In this document: piece by piece, positions 1-8,387 of the stretch
Position numbering within the stretch: the first letter of the stretch is position 1
Layout of the letters: each line of letters begins with the position of its first letter
Assembly (NCBI GenBank): GCA_949283125.1
Contig: CASDRK010000006.1
Location: 26,910 to 90,909 of the forward strand
Source: an uncultured Clostridia bacterium
GTDB taxonomy: Bacteria; Bacillota; Clostridia; Christensenellales; Borkfalkiaceae
DNA: 64,000 nucleotides
Direction: 5' to 3'
Translations under genes and position numbers: made by a program
The notes under the pieces: generated by a model
The model's database searches: none
Told to the model about the DNA's origin: nothing
The model's input: the letters and a program-made list of their open reading frames with translations, nothing else

Positions 1-250
1 CGGCGTCGATGCCTATGGTGTCGTGCTTGTCCGCAACGAAGGCATACTTAAGCTTGGTGCCGACGCCGTCGGTGCCGGCGACGAGAACGGGCTCCTTGCA
101 GCCCTTGCCCATCTGAAAGAAACCGCCGAACGAACCTATGTCGCCGAGGACGCCTTCTGTATAAGTGGACTTTACGTGTTCGCGCATGAGCCTGACGGCC
201 TCGTAACCTCTCTCCACGTCCACGCCGCTGTCTTTATACGATATTGCCAT
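1..250 (-). CDS. purM: Phosphoribosylformylglycinamidine cyclo-ligase (AIR synthetase), N-terminal part
   Basis: This makes aminoimidazole ribotide from FGAM with ATP, step five of de novo purine synthesis in the cytoplasm. The visible 83 residues begin [19 protein letters not shown] and include the glycine-rich [10 protein letters not shown] stretch and the [12 protein letters not shown] motif typical of PurM N-termini. The rest lies beyond the left edge. An AGGAG ribosome site precedes the ATG at 250, and the gene starts 21 bases after the purF stop, so it is the last visible gene of the purine operon. Identity is clear from the motifs. Confidence 0.95.
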   Translation of the reverse strand, partial: MAISYKDSGVDVERGYEAVRLMREHVKSTYTEGVLGDIGSFGGFFQMGKGCKEPVLVAGTDGVGTKLKYAFVADKHDTIGIDA

Positions 251-271
251 AATATTTTTCTCCTGAAAAGT

Positions 272-1681
272 TTATTCTAATCTGAATTTGTCGTCGCTGT
301 CGGACGACGGATAGGGATAATCTCCCGTAAAACAACCCGTACAGAACCCCACTCCGGCCGAAGCGCACGTGGATATGAGCTGTTCGACCGTGAGATACTT
401 TAGGCTGTCCGCGCCCAGACTTTCGCATATCTGCTCCTCGCTTTTGCCGTTGGCTATAAGCTGCCCGGAGGTCTGCATGTCTATGCCCAGATGGCACGGA
501 TGCCTGACCGCGGGAGAGCATATGCGCAGATGCACCTGCGACGCGCCCGCTTCGCGCAACATTTTTACTATCCTGCGCATTGTGGTGCCGCGCACGACGG
601 AGTCGTCGATGAGCACCACTCTCTTGCCCGCGATGTTTGCGCGCAAGGCGTTCATTTTTATGGTGAGACTGCTTTCCCTCTGCCGCTGGTCGGGCTGGAT
701 GAACGTCCTGCCGACGTATCTGTTCTTTGCGAGCGCTTCGACGAACGGCAGCCCGCTGACTTCCGCATAGCCGTGCGCCGCAACATTTGCGGAATCGGGC
801 ACGCCGGCCACCATGTCGGCGTCGGCCGGGAAATATTTTGCAAGCAATCTGCCCGCTTCCCTGCGGGCGGCATATACGCTGCAGCCGTCGACCACGGAAT
901 CGTGCCGCGCAAAGTAGACATATTCGAATATGCACATGCGGCTTTCCGCGGGCACATTTTCCATCATGTGCGAATGAATGCCCGAGGAGTCCACGACGAC
1001 TATTTCGCCCGGCTTCACGTCGCGCACGAAGCTGGCGCCCACGGCGTCGAGAGCGCAACTTTCGCTGGCAATCACCACGTCGTCGGCAAGCGAACCGATG
1101 CACAGCGGTCTTATGCCGAAGGGATCGCGCACGGCGATGAGTTTATCAGCCGACATCACGACGAGCGCATACGAACCCTTGAACAGCGGACAGGCGCGCT
1201 TTATGCCGGTGAGCAGATCGCCGTCGGAAAGACTGTTGACGGCCACCGCCATGACCTCCGAATCGATGGTGGTCTGAAACACGGCGTTGCGCGCTATCAT
1301 CTGCCGCCGCAGTTCGCCGGCGTTAGTCAGGTTGCCGTTGTGCGCGAGAGCCATGGCCCCGCACTTGCCCGTGAACACGACGGGCTGGGCGTTTACCGGA
1401 TTGCTTGCACCCGTGGTGGAATAGCGGACGTGCCCCACGGCGATGTCGCCTTCGGGCAGTTCGCCCAGAACGGACTGCGAAAAAACTTCGGGCACAAGCC
1501 CCATCCCCTTGCGGCAGACGATCCTGTCCGCATAGGCCACGGCTATGCCGGCACTCTCCTGACCGCGGTGCTGCAGAGCGTAGAGCCCGTAGCAGGTCGT
1601 GACGGCCACGTCGCGGTTCTCCTGCGAGTACACGCCGAACACGCCGCATTCTTCATGAATTTCCGATTGAATTTCGTCCAT
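272..1681 (-). CDS. purF: Amidophosphoribosyltransferase, Bacillus type with propeptide and Fe-S cysteines
   Basis: This enzyme commits PRPP and glutamine to purine synthesis. The start at 1681 gives MDEIQSEIHEE followed by CGVFGV. An 11-residue propeptide ending in EE before the nucleophilic cysteine matches the B. subtilis enzyme. The Ntn-amidotransferase motifs HRGQESAG and LAHNGNLTN are present, as is the PRPP loop VVLIDDSVVRGTT. Cysteines in RMCIFEY, ICSPAVRHPC and CTGCF match the 4Fe-4S ligands of the Bacillus family. Length is 469 residues. The ribosome site before this ATG is weak. The reading frame is open further upstream, but that stretch does not look like PurF. It lies 153 bases behind its paralog. 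Confidence 0.95.
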   Translation of the reverse strand: MDEIQSEIHEECGVFGVYSQENRDVAVTTCYGLYALQHRGQESAGIAVAYADRIVCRKGMGLVPEVFSQSVLGELPEGDIAVGHVRYSTTGASNPVNAQPVVFTGKCGAMALAHNGNLTNAGELRRQMIARNAVFQTTIDSEVMAVAVNSLSDGDLLTGIKRACPLFKGSYALVVMSADKLIAVRDPFGIRPLCIGSLADDVVIASESCALDAVGASFVRDVKPGEIVVVDSSGIHSHMMENVPAESRMCIFEYVYFARHDSVVDGCSVYAARREAGRLLAKYFPADADMVAGVPDSANVAAHGYAEVSGLPFVEALAKNRYVGRTFIQPDQRQRESSLTIKMNALRANIAGKRVVLIDDSVVRGTTMRRIVKMLREAGASQVHLRICSPAVRHPCHLGIDMQTSGQLIANGKSEEQICESLGADSLKYLTVEQLISTCASAGVGFCTGCFTGDYPYPSSDSDDKFRLE

Positions 1682-1834
1682 ATGAGATGGTAAACAGAGA
1701 ATATGCGACAAGGGCGGACGCGGTCTGAAAGACATGCGGCGCCCGTTGCCGGCTGCAGAGATTGCCAAGAGACATTTCGCGCAAAGCCGCAGGCGCGGCA
1801 AGGCGCTGCGGCGCGGGTTTTGCGCGGAAAAAGC

Positions 1835-3256
1835 TTACTCTTTGCCCGTCCAGCAGTAAGTGCACAGCTTGCACCTGTCGATGCCGATCGCCTCGATGAG
1901 TCCTTCGAGCGACTGGAATTCCAGAGATTCAAAATGGAACTTATCGCAGATGGCGCGGCGCATGGCCTTGCCGCGGGCCGTTTCGGAGGAGCAGTATTCC
2001 TCGAGATGGTCTATGGCCGCGTCGCCTTCGAGTTCGGCCATGGTGCGGCGGGTTATCAGATCCATGTCGCCCGACGAGCGGGAAAAGTTGAGGTATTTGC
2101 ACCCGTACATTATGGGCGGACAGGCCGAGCGCATATGCACCGCCTTGGCCCCGTGCGAATACAAAAATTCCACCGTCTCCTTGAGCTGCGTGCCGCGGAC
2201 TATGGAATCGTCGACGAGCAGCAGACGTTTGCCGTCTATCAGCTCGTGAACGGGGATGAGCTTCATTTTTGCCACGCGGTTGCGGTCGGCCTGATTTACG
2301 GGCATGAAGGAACGCGACCACGTGGGAGTGTACTTTATGTAGGGTCTGGCGAAGGGCACTTTGCAGGCGTTGGCATAACCTATCGCGTGGGGCGTGCCGG
2401 AATCGGGAACGCCGCCCACGTAATCTATACCGTGCATATCGTGGGTTTTCGCGTCCTCGCGAGCAAATATTTCGCCGTTGCGGCAACGCATTATCTCCAC
2501 GTTGACGCCCTCGTACGAGGATGTGGGATAGCCGTAATACGACCAGAGGAAGGCGCATATGCGCATCTTTTCGCCCGGAGGGGCGAGCTGCTCCACGCCG
2601 TCGGCGGAAACTTCCACTATCTCGCCGGGCCCCAGCTCGCGGAAGTCGGTATAGCCCAGCTTTTTGTAGGCAAAACTTTCAAACGATACGCAGTAGCCGT
2701 CGTCGCACCGGCCTATCTGCACGGGCAGACGCCCCACTTTGTCGCGGGCGGCTATAAGCGTGCCGCGGTCGGTGAGCAGCAGTATCGAGGCCGTGCCGTC
2801 GATGCTGTCCTGCGCGTATTTTATGCCCTCCGCATAGGAATCCTTGGTGTTTATGAGGGCGGCGATCAGCTCGTTTGCGTTGACCTTGCTGCCCGTCATC
2901 GCGTCGAAATATCCGCCGCGCGAAAGGATTTTGGCCATAAGAGCGTCGGTGTTGTTTATCACGCCTATGGTGCTTATTGCGTACTTGCCGAGTTTAGACA
3001 CCATCAGAAGGGGCTGCGGGTCGGTATCGGAGATGCAGCCTATGGCTGCGTTTCCGCGCATTTCGGAGAGCGTGCGCTCGAACTTGGTGCGGAAAGGCGC
3101 GTTTTCGATGTTGTGTATCTCGCGCTGGAGACCTATCTCCACGTCATACGCCGCCATGCCGCCGCGCTTGGTGCCGAGGTGGGAATGATAATCCGTGCCG
3201 AGGAACACGTCGAACACGGCGCTGCTCCTCTTTACTGAACCGAAAAATCCGCCCAT
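1835..3256 (-). CDS. PurF paralog lacking the N-terminal catalytic cysteine
   Basis: A 473-residue protein with the full PurF architecture. It begins MGGFFGS where active PurF enzymes expose a cysteine (CGVFG). The oxyanion-hole stretch AHNGN is replaced by GVINNTD, so the glutaminase half looks inactive or altered. The phosphoribosyltransferase half keeps the PRPP loop LLLVDDSIVRGTQ, and four cysteines matching the Fe-S ligands remain (RICAFLW, ACPPIMYGC, CTYC). GGAGGGAG precedes the ATG. It sits between purC and the canonical purF in the same operon. It may use free ammonia, partner the other PurF, or regulate it; none of this can be read from sequence. Confidence 0.85.
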   Translation of the reverse strand: MGGFFGSVKRSSAVFDVFLGTDYHSHLGTKRGGMAAYDVEIGLQREIHNIENAPFRTKFERTLSEMRGNAAIGCISDTDPQPLLMVSKLGKYAISTIGVINNTDALMAKILSRGGYFDAMTGSKVNANELIAALINTKDSYAEGIKYAQDSIDGTASILLLTDRGTLIAARDKVGRLPVQIGRCDDGYCVSFESFAYKKLGYTDFRELGPGEIVEVSADGVEQLAPPGEKMRICAFLWSYYGYPTSSYEGVNVEIMRCRNGEIFAREDAKTHDMHGIDYVGGVPDSGTPHAIGYANACKVPFARPYIKYTPTWSRSFMPVNQADRNRVAKMKLIPVHELIDGKRLLLVDDSIVRGTQLKETVEFLYSHGAKAVHMRSACPPIMYGCKYLNFSRSSGDMDLITRRTMAELEGDAAIDHLEEYCSSETARGKAMRRAICDKFHFESLEFQSLEGLIEAIGIDRCKLCTYCWTGKE

Positions 3257-3262
3257 CTGAAA

Positions 3263-3988
3263 TTATTCTCCCTCCGTGAGACGCTTGAAGATTTCCTTGT
3301 ATGCGTCCTCCACTCCGCCGAGGTCGCGGCGGAACCTGTCCTTGTCCAGACTGGTGTGGTGCGTGGTGTCCCACGTGCCGGCCTCCCAGAAGCGGCAGGT
3401 GTCGGGCGAGATCTCGTCGGCGAGAACTATCTGTCCGTGGAAACGGCCGAATTCCAGCTTGAAGTCGATGAGGTCGATGTTGAGATGGCTGAAGAACTGC
3501 TTCATCGCGTCGTTGACGGCGAAGGCCATCTTTTTTATCGTCTCTATCTCGTCCTCAGTGGCAAGGCCGAGCGCGAGTGCGTGATAATCGTTGATGAGAG
3601 GATCGCCCAGATCGTCGTTCTTGTAGGAAAATTCTATCGTGGGCGACTTGAACGCCGTGCCCTCGGGCACGCCGTACCTCTTGGAAAAGCTGCCTGCGGC
3701 AACGTTCCTTATTATTACTTCGAGCGGAACTATCTGAACCTTTTTGACGACGGTGTCGCGGTCGTCGAGCTCTTCGACGAAGTGGGTGGGAATGCCCTTC
3801 TTTTCAAGCATCTTCATCATCATGTTCGTCATCTTGTTGTTGATGACGCCCTTGCCGACGATGGTGCCCTTTTTGAGGCCGTTGAACGCAGTTGCGTCGT
3901 CCTTATAGGAGACGATGACCTTGTCGGGATCCGCGGTGGCGTAGACCTTTTTTGCTTTGCCTTCGTAGAGCTGTTCTTTCTTTTCCAT
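3263..3988 (-). CDS. purC: SAICAR synthetase
   Basis: This ligates aspartate to CAIR using ATP to give SAICAR. The start at 3988 gives [20 protein letters not shown], the standard PurC opening, with AAGGAG upstream. Open frame further upstream has no PurC character. Visible motifs are KDDATAFNG, the [14 protein letters not shown] stretch, and [21 protein letters not shown] near the C-terminus. At 241 residues it is normal for the short bacterial form. The downstream purF paralog begins six bases after the stop, and its ribosome site overlaps the purC 3' end, suggesting coupled translation. Confidence 0.96.
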   Translation of the reverse strand: MEKKEQLYEGKAKKVYATADPDKVIVSYKDDATAFNGLKKGTIVGKGVINNKMTNMMMKMLEKKGIPTHFVEELDDRDTVVKKVQIVPLEVIIRNVAAGSFSKRYGVPEGTAFKSPTIEFSYKNDDLGDPLINDYHALALGLATEDEIETIKKMAFAVNDAMKQFFSHLNIDLIDFKLEFGRFHGQIVLADEISPDTCRFWEAGTWDTTHHTSLDKDRFRRDLGGVEDAYKEIFKRLTEGE

Positions 3989-4100
3989 ATGCGTATAAAT
4001 TCTCCTTAAAAGATTGATTTTCGTAAAAATTGCGCCGTGCAACGCATGCGCGCGTGCGCGCAAAAGCAATACCCGCAGGCGCACTGCGGGCATGAAGATA

Positions 4101-4598
4101 TTATAACTGCTTTAATTCCTGCTGAAGAGCGCGGTCGTCGGCATTGATCTTATCGCGCATGGCGGCCTTGTACGCGACGAGCGCCTGCGCTATTTCGGGA
4201 TATTTTATGCCGAGGATCTGCGCGGCGAGAAGACCGGCGTTTTCGCCGCCGTTTACCCCGACGGTGGCAACGGGGATACCGGAAGGCATCTGGACCATGG
4301 ACAGAAGGCTGTCCAGCCCGCCCATCATGTCCGTCTTTACGGGCAGACCTATGACGGGCAAAGCGGTATATGCCGCTATGACCCCTCCGAGGTGGGCGGC
4401 CTTTCCGGCGGCGCAAATTATCACCTCGATGCCGTTATCCTTTGCCGACGAGGCGAATGAGTGAGCTTCCTCGGGCGTTCTGTGCGCGGAGATAACGCGC
4501 ACTTCGGTATCCACGCCCATGGCTCTTAGCGCCGACACGGCGGGCTTTACCACGGGGAGATCGGATTTGGAACCCATCAATATTGCTGCTTTAGGCAT
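4101..4598 (-). CDS. purE: N5-carboxyaminoimidazole ribonucleotide mutase, class I
   Basis: This moves the carboxylate of N5-CAIR to give CAIR for PurC. The 165 residues begin with [12 protein letters not shown] and contain [15 protein letters not shown] and [16 protein letters not shown], all class I PurE signatures. It is the first gene of the minus-strand purine run, divergent from the DUF1294 gene, with an AAGGAG site before the ATG. No purK is visible in the window. The 112 bases between purE and purC hold a small hairpin (4072-4090) and a run of alternating GC. A promoter must lie to the right, but I could not pick one convincingly. Confidence 0.96.
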   Translation of the reverse strand: MPKAAILMGSKSDLPVVKPAVSALRAMGVDTEVRVISAHRTPEEAHSFASSAKDNGIEVIICAAGKAAHLGGVIAAYTALPVIGLPVKTDMMGGLDSLLSMVQMPSGIPVATVGVNGGENAGLLAAQILGIKYPEIAQALVAYKAAMRDKINADDRALQQELKQL

Positions 4599-4645
4599 TG
4601 CAAACTCCTTGTATCGTGCTTGTCTTTAAGGCGCATACTGTGAGT

Positions 4646-4948
4646 ATGCTGCTGATGTATATAATTTTTACGGTCTATATTATAGCCGTCAATTTTTACT
4701 CCGTGATGCTGCTTGTAGCGCAGAAAAACCAATACCTCGACGACGAAAGCAAGCTCAACGCGGGGGACGGGAAACTGTTGCTTGCCGCCCTGCTGGGCGG
4801 CGCCGTGGGCATTTACGCAGCCATGTTCGTCACACGGTTCAAGCTGAAGAACATGCTGTTCATGATACTCATGCCGGTGATCGGCGCGCTGAACATATGG
4901 TTCATCGTGATCGCCTACCGCTCGGGCTTTGCCTTTGCCGCGGCATAG
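4646..4948 (+). CDS. DUF1294 family small membrane protein
   Basis: About 100 residues. Hydrophobic segments lie near residues 1-22, 43-60 and 70-95. The stretch KLLLAALLGGAVGIYAAM followed by TRFKLKN is characteristic of DUF1294, where the same region usually reads LLLALLGGSLGALLGM then a basic turn. The function of the family is unknown. I prefer the ATG at 4646 over 4598 because the family normally starts directly with a membrane segment and because 4598 would overlap purE head to head. The ribosome site is weak (AAGG about 15 bases upstream). Confidence 0.75.
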   Translation: MLLMYIIFTVYIIAVNFYSVMLLVAQKNQYLDDESKLNAGDGKLLLAALLGGAVGIYAAMFVTRFKLKNMLFMILMPVIGALNIWFIVIAYRSGFAFAAA

Positions 4949-5066
4949 AGCAGACGTCGTTACACACAAATTATATCACAACCCGTGCGCAAAATAAAAT
5001 GTTTGCAACGGGTTTTTTACAATTTTGCCGACAAAATTTTTGATTTTGCCGCCGCAAACGGTTGAC

Positions 5067-5122
5067 AAAAAAGCAAGCGGCCCGCCGCCGCGCCCCGTAA
5101 AAGGGCGCGGCGGCGGGCCGCT
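5067..5122 (-). terminator. Terminator of the ABC importer operon
   Basis: A perfect 20-base-pair GC stem (5076-5095 with 5103-5122) has a 7-base loop. On the minus strand it is followed by TGC and six T residues. It lies just past the stop of the ATPase gene. Confidence 0.9.
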
Positions 5123-5131
5123 ATCGCCTGT

Positions 5132-5782
5132 TCATGCCAGCAGCGCCTCCGCCAGACGGGCGCGCAGCGCATTGTCCGAACCGAATGGCAGGCCGGGAGC
5201 GTTGGGGCTGTCGAATACCGCTTTGCCCGAGCGCAACACTATTATCCTGTCCGCAAGGCAGAGCGCCTCCTCGATGTCGTGCGTGACGAAGACGGCGGAG
5301 CGGCCGTCCCCCTCCCGCACCTCTTTGAAGGCTTGGATCATATCGAGCTTGAGTTTGAGGTCGAGGGAGGAAAAGGGCTCGTCCATCAGCACGAAGTCGC
5401 TTTCATACAAAAACGCCCTGGCAATGGCCGCGCGCTGACGCTGACCGCCGGAGAGGGCTACGGGATAGCTGTGCGCCCTGTCGGCAAGCCCGACGCGGGC
5501 GAGCGCGGCGGCGACTTTGGCGCCGTCGCGGCAGACGAGACGCAGGTTGCCTTCTACCGTAAGATTGGGCACGAGGCGGGGCTCCTGAAAGATGTAGGAA
5601 CACTTGACGCCGTCCACTCTCCCCTCATATTCCGTGAGGCCTGCGATGATATTGAGCAGAGTGGTCTTGCCCGCTCCGCTCCCGCCGAGTATGCACGTCA
5701 CAGCGCCCTCGTCGATGACGAGGTTAAAATTGTCGAATACGACCGTGCCCGGGTAGCTTTTGCACAGATTTTCAATGCGCAT
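5132..5782 (-). CDS. NitT/TauT-type ABC importer, ATP-binding protein
   Basis: A 216-residue ATPase that would power uptake through the permease encoded just upstream. It shows Walker A GGSGAGKTT, the Q-loop in YIFQEPRLVPNL, signature LSGGQRQR, Walker B VLMDEPFSSLD and the switch histidine in VFVTHD. The closest familiar groups are SsuB, TauB and ThiZ. The ATG at 5782 lies inside the end of the permease gene (11-base overlap), so translation is probably coupled. The substrate cannot be read from the ATPase. A strong terminator follows directly. Confidence 0.9.
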   Translation of the reverse strand: MRIENLCKSYPGTVVFDNFNLVIDEGAVTCILGGSGAGKTTLLNIIAGLTEYEGRVDGVKCSYIFQEPRLVPNLTVEGNLRLVCRDGAKVAAALARVGLADRAHSYPVALSGGQRQRAAIARAFLYESDFVLMDEPFSSLDLKLKLDMIQAFKEVREGDGRSAVFVTHDIEEALCLADRIIVLRSGKAVFDSPNAPGLPFGSDNALRARLAEALLA

Positions 5783-6563
5783 GTCCGCCCTCCCTACCCG
5801 TCCAGCGCGCGGTGATCAGCGTGAGACGGGAACACAAAAACTCGACGAGCCCGCCGACGGCGAGCATGCTTACGGTGAGGGCAAACACCTGCGCCGTATT
5901 GTTATAGAGTTGAGCGTCGTTGATGAGCCTGCCTATCGCGGGGAAGGCGCTGGCGAGCACCTCCGCCGACACTGTCACCTTGAGCGCGAGAGACAGATCG
6001 GGCCCCGTCTGCGAAAGGACGGGCGGCAACATCTGCGGCAGGCATATCCTGAACACCACGTCGCGGCGGGGAAGGGCATATACTCTTGCCATCTCGAGCA
6101 GCTTTGCGTCGATGCCGTCCAACGCGGCCGTCAGCTGCGCATATATGAGCGGACAAAGGGTGAGCGAGCAGACTATGACGGGCACGACGGAGCGCTCGGA
6201 CCATATGAGCAGCATGAGCGTTATAGCCATTACCGGCAGTATGCGGACGACGGCGACGAAGGGTCTGATGAACGAGCGCACGCGCGCGTTGGCGGCGGAC
6301 AGCGCAGCCAGCGCCGCCGCAACGGCGAACGAGATCGCCCACGCGCACAGACTGCGGGCAAACGTCATGCCGAAGGCCCGCCAGTACGACGGCGCGCCGT
6401 CGCCGAACAGCAGACTTCCGAGCTCGGAGAACGTATCGCCCGCAGACGGAATGACGTACCCGTCGTCGACGCACAGGGCGGCGACAAGCCAGACGAGCCA
6501 CATCGCGGCGACGGCGGCGAGGGAGATCAGTATGTTTTGCAGTTTAAATTTTGCGTTGTTCAC
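5772..6563 (-). CDS. NitT/TauT-type ABC importer, permease
   Basis: A 263-residue inner-membrane protein with about six hydrophobic segments. Between the fourth and fifth is the ATPase-contact loop, seen as EMARVYALPRRDVVFRICLP, a variant of the EAA motif of BPD_transp_1 permeases. The short hydrophilic start before the first membrane span (VAAMWLVWLVAALCV) is normal for the SsuC/TauC group. It lies between the binding-protein and ATPase genes in a tight operon, three bases after the binding-protein stop. Confidence 0.88.
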   Translation of the reverse strand: MNNAKFKLQNILISLAAVAAMWLVWLVAALCVDDGYVIPSAGDTFSELGSLLFGDGAPSYWRAFGMTFARSLCAWAISFAVAAALAALSAANARVRSFIRPFVAVVRILPVMAITLMLLIWSERSVVPVIVCSLTLCPLIYAQLTAALDGIDAKLLEMARVYALPRRDVVFRICLPQMLPPVLSQTGPDLSLALKVTVSAEVLASAFPAIGRLINDAQLYNNTAQVFALTVSMLAVGGLVEFLCSRLTLITARWTGREGGHAH

Positions 6564-6566
6564 GGC

Positions 6567-7568
6567 TCATCGGTTTCCTGAATAGAAAAATGCGTCCGAC
6601 AGCGAGAGAGACATATTTGTGACGGCGTTATATTTTTGGATGAAGGAGAGCACGTCGCTCTTTGCGTCGGCGGCGGCCTCGAACGCGATGGCGCAGCGCC
6701 TGAGCGTTTCGGGCTTGAGATTGCCCGCCGTCAGCGTGCCCGCGCCGCCGTTGGTGTTGACCGCTTCGATGATCGACGCGATGTCCGCCCCGTCGGAGGC
6801 GAGCTTCTGCGCCCCCTCCGCCACGGCGTCGACAAGCGCCCGGATAAATCCCGGGTCGCTCTCGATTAGAGAATTTTTGGCTATCATCACGGCCTGCGGG
6901 TAGCCGCCCTCGCCGTAGAGCGCCTGAAGATCGCCCACGACGCCGAGAGCCCCGCCCGAAGTTTTTGCCGTTACGACCGGTTCGGCGGCTATCATGTAGT
7001 CGAACGCGGCCGACGGCGAAATTTCGCTTGCGGGGTTGGCGATGTTTACGAGATTGACGCTGTCGGGCGAAGCCTGCGACGCGTCGGCGACGACGGTATA
7101 GCCGATGCCGGCATCGCCGAGCACGGCCTTGAACACGGCCCCGACGAAGCTGTTGAGCTGGATGCAGCCCACTGTCTTGCCGACAAGCGAGGTGAGATTA
7201 TCGCCTGTTATCTGCTCGCCGTACTTTGAGGAGACCATGTACAGATTGCCGTGCGTGACCACGCCGAGCATGGTGTATTCGGAGCCGTCCCCCGCAACCG
7301 TAGCGGCCGCGTTGACGGGCAGCACGCACACGTCGGCCTTCATGTCGCCCGTGACGTAAGTCTGGATAGTGCTTGCGTCGACGACGCGGTAAGAGACATC
7401 GGCGCCGAGGTCGGGCTCGTCGACCATGAGCTGCGCCAGCGCGAGCGCGGGCGCGCCGTCGGGCATGTACACCGTGACTGCGCCGTCGTCGCCGCCGCAG
7501 GCGGAAATTCCGAGCGACATGGCTGCGGCGAGCGCCGCGGCCGCAAATATGGCTGTTGTTTTTTTCAT
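6567..7568 (-). CDS. ABC importer substrate-binding lipoprotein, NMT1/TauA-like
   Basis: The ATG at 7568 has AAGGAG upstream and begins a lipoprotein signal peptide: MKKTTAIF, a hydrophobic core, then the lipobox LGISACGG. Export and lipid anchoring outside the membrane follow from that. The mature part resembles NitT/TauT-type binding proteins (VYMPDGAPALALAQLM, GKTVGCIQLNSFVGAVFK, FDYMIAAEPVV). Length is 333 residues. It follows the TM1266-like gene by 53 bases. The ligand is unknown; thiamine precursors, sulfonates and other small organics are all carried by relatives. Confidence 0.85.
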   Translation of the reverse strand: MKKTTAIFAAAALAAAMSLGISACGGDDGAVTVYMPDGAPALALAQLMVDEPDLGADVSYRVVDASTIQTYVTGDMKADVCVLPVNAAATVAGDGSEYTMLGVVTHGNLYMVSSKYGEQITGDNLTSLVGKTVGCIQLNSFVGAVFKAVLGDAGIGYTVVADASQASPDSVNLVNIANPASEISPSAAFDYMIAAEPVVTAKTSGGALGVVGDLQALYGEGGYPQAVMIAKNSLIESDPGFIRALVDAVAEGAQKLASDGADIASIIEAVNTNGGAGTLTAGNLKPETLRRCAIAFEAAADAKSDVLSFIQKYNAVTNMSLSLSDAFFYSGNR

Positions 7569-7621
7569 GCTTGTACTCCTTTCGGCATCAGGCACAGCGC
7601 CTTTTGCCTCAAAAAATTTTT

Positions 7622-7870
7622 TCAGATTTTGCTCATGAGGGTCTTTGCCGACACGCCCGAAAGCATGCCTATCCTGCCCGTCATGGTGTTTATCGTCTCC
7701 GCGGGAGCGTCGGCTATGACGCAGATGACGGACACGCCCCTCTCCCTGCACGGCACGCCCATGCGACCGACGATGCAGTCGCCGAAATCGGACAAGATGG
7801 CGTTTATGCGCGCGCTCTGTTCGCGGTCCTCTATTATCAGCGATATGACCGCAAGACGTTTTCCGGACAT
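7622..7870 (-). CDS. TM1266-type putative iron-only hydrogenase system regulator
   Basis: An 82-residue protein starting MSGKRLAVISLIIEDREQ at 7870, with AGGGGG upstream. It carries the features of the TM1266 family: an ACT/ferredoxin-like fold pattern, DFGDCIVGRMGVPCRERGVS, then VIADAPAETINTMTGRIGMLSGVSAKTL. Relatives are often found with [FeFe]-hydrogenase genes and are called regulators by context; the molecular role is not proven. Here it is the first gene of the ABC importer operon, with no hydrogenase gene in the window. The leader contains a terminator-like hairpin. Confidence 0.82.
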   Translation of the reverse strand: MSGKRLAVISLIIEDREQSARINAILSDFGDCIVGRMGVPCRERGVSVICVIADAPAETINTMTGRIGMLSGVSAKTLMSKI

Positions 7871-7902
7871 AAAAAATACCCCCTTTGCCTGCAAGGGAGC
7901 GC

Positions 7903-7932
7903 AACAAAAGGACGACGCGGAGCGCGGTCGTC
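7903..7932 (-). promoter_or_regulatory. Terminator-like hairpin inside the regulator-importer leader
   Basis: On the minus strand, GACGAC-C-GCG pairs with CGC-GTCGTC around a three-base loop, followed by CTTTTGTT. It sits between the predicted promoter and the first start codon, about 45 bases into the leader. A second possible hairpin (CCCTT with AAGGG) overlaps the ribosome site. This layout fits attenuation or a riboswitch, but I recognise no known aptamer. Confidence 0.45.
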
Positions 7933-7982
7933 GGATCATGCGTTCCTTTCACTTCAGGCGAACCTTGATGTCAGGCCAGTAC

Positions 7983-8011
7983 AATTTAGCACAAATGCGG
8001 ACATATTGCAA
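7983..8011 (-). promoter_or_regulatory. Predicted sigma-A promoter for the regulator-importer operon
   Basis: TTGCAA (8006-8011), a 17-base spacer and TAAATT (7983-7988) on the minus strand. This gives a leader of about 105 bases before the TM1266-like gene. Confidence 0.55.
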
Positions 8012-8052
8012 GCGATTTGCATAAAAAGCACGGCGGAACGCAAACTTTTATC

Positions 8053-8346
8053 ATGAAGATCACCAAAAAACTATTGGCGGCGCTGCTTGCGGCCGGAGCC
8101 GCGTTGGGCGCATGCGCATGCAACGACGGACAGACGGGCGGCGGGCAAAACTTAAACACCTCGCCGCAGAACGCGCAGGAACGGCCCGCGGACGACCCGC
8201 AGCCGCCCGGCGAAGCGCCCGAAGAGAGACGGATCCCGCGGCCGGAACCGCCGCGCGGAGAGAGATGGCGTTTTCTGCGCCCTCCCGACCGCGCCCCGCA
8301 CGCTCACCCGGGGCCGCACCTTCGCCGCGGCGGCGAAACGCCGTGA
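8053..8346 (+). CDS. Small candidate lipoprotein, Pro/Arg-rich
   Basis: The 97-residue frame opens MKITKKLLAALLAAG and has a lipobox-like LGACACN, so the start looks like a real lipoprotein signal. The remainder is rich in Pro, Arg, Glu and Gly with no recognisable domain, and the last 30 residues are strongly basic. No clear ribosome site precedes the ATG. It could be a genuine short surface peptide, or a gene whose 3' half has drifted by a frameshift. A bidirectional terminator follows its stop. Confidence 0.4.
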   Translation: MKITKKLLAALLAAGAALGACACNDGQTGGGQNLNTSPQNAQERPADDPQPPGEAPEERRIPRPEPPRGERWRFLRPPDRAPHAHPGPHLRRGGETP

Positions 8347-8356
8347 CCGGCGGAGC

Positions 8357-8387
8357 AAAAAAACCGCGCAGACCGCGCGGTTTTTTA
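8357..8387. terminator. Bidirectional terminator
   Basis: A-rich run, stem ACCGCGC/GCGCGGT, then six T residues. The symmetry serves both the plus-strand small gene and the minus-strand TraX-like gene, whose stop codon falls inside it. Confidence 0.85.

Noticed and set aside
491-1693. A 400-codon plus-strand frame opposite purF
   Set aside because: Antisense shadow of a clear enzyme gene.
4072-4090. Hairpin between purE and purC considered as a terminator
   Set aside because: The stem is only six base pairs with no T-run, and the operon clearly continues.
7871-7976. TPP riboswitch upstream of the thiamine-like importer
   Set aside because: The conserved CUGAGA and GAACCUGAUCUGG-type segments are absent. 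It is reported only as an unassigned structured leader.
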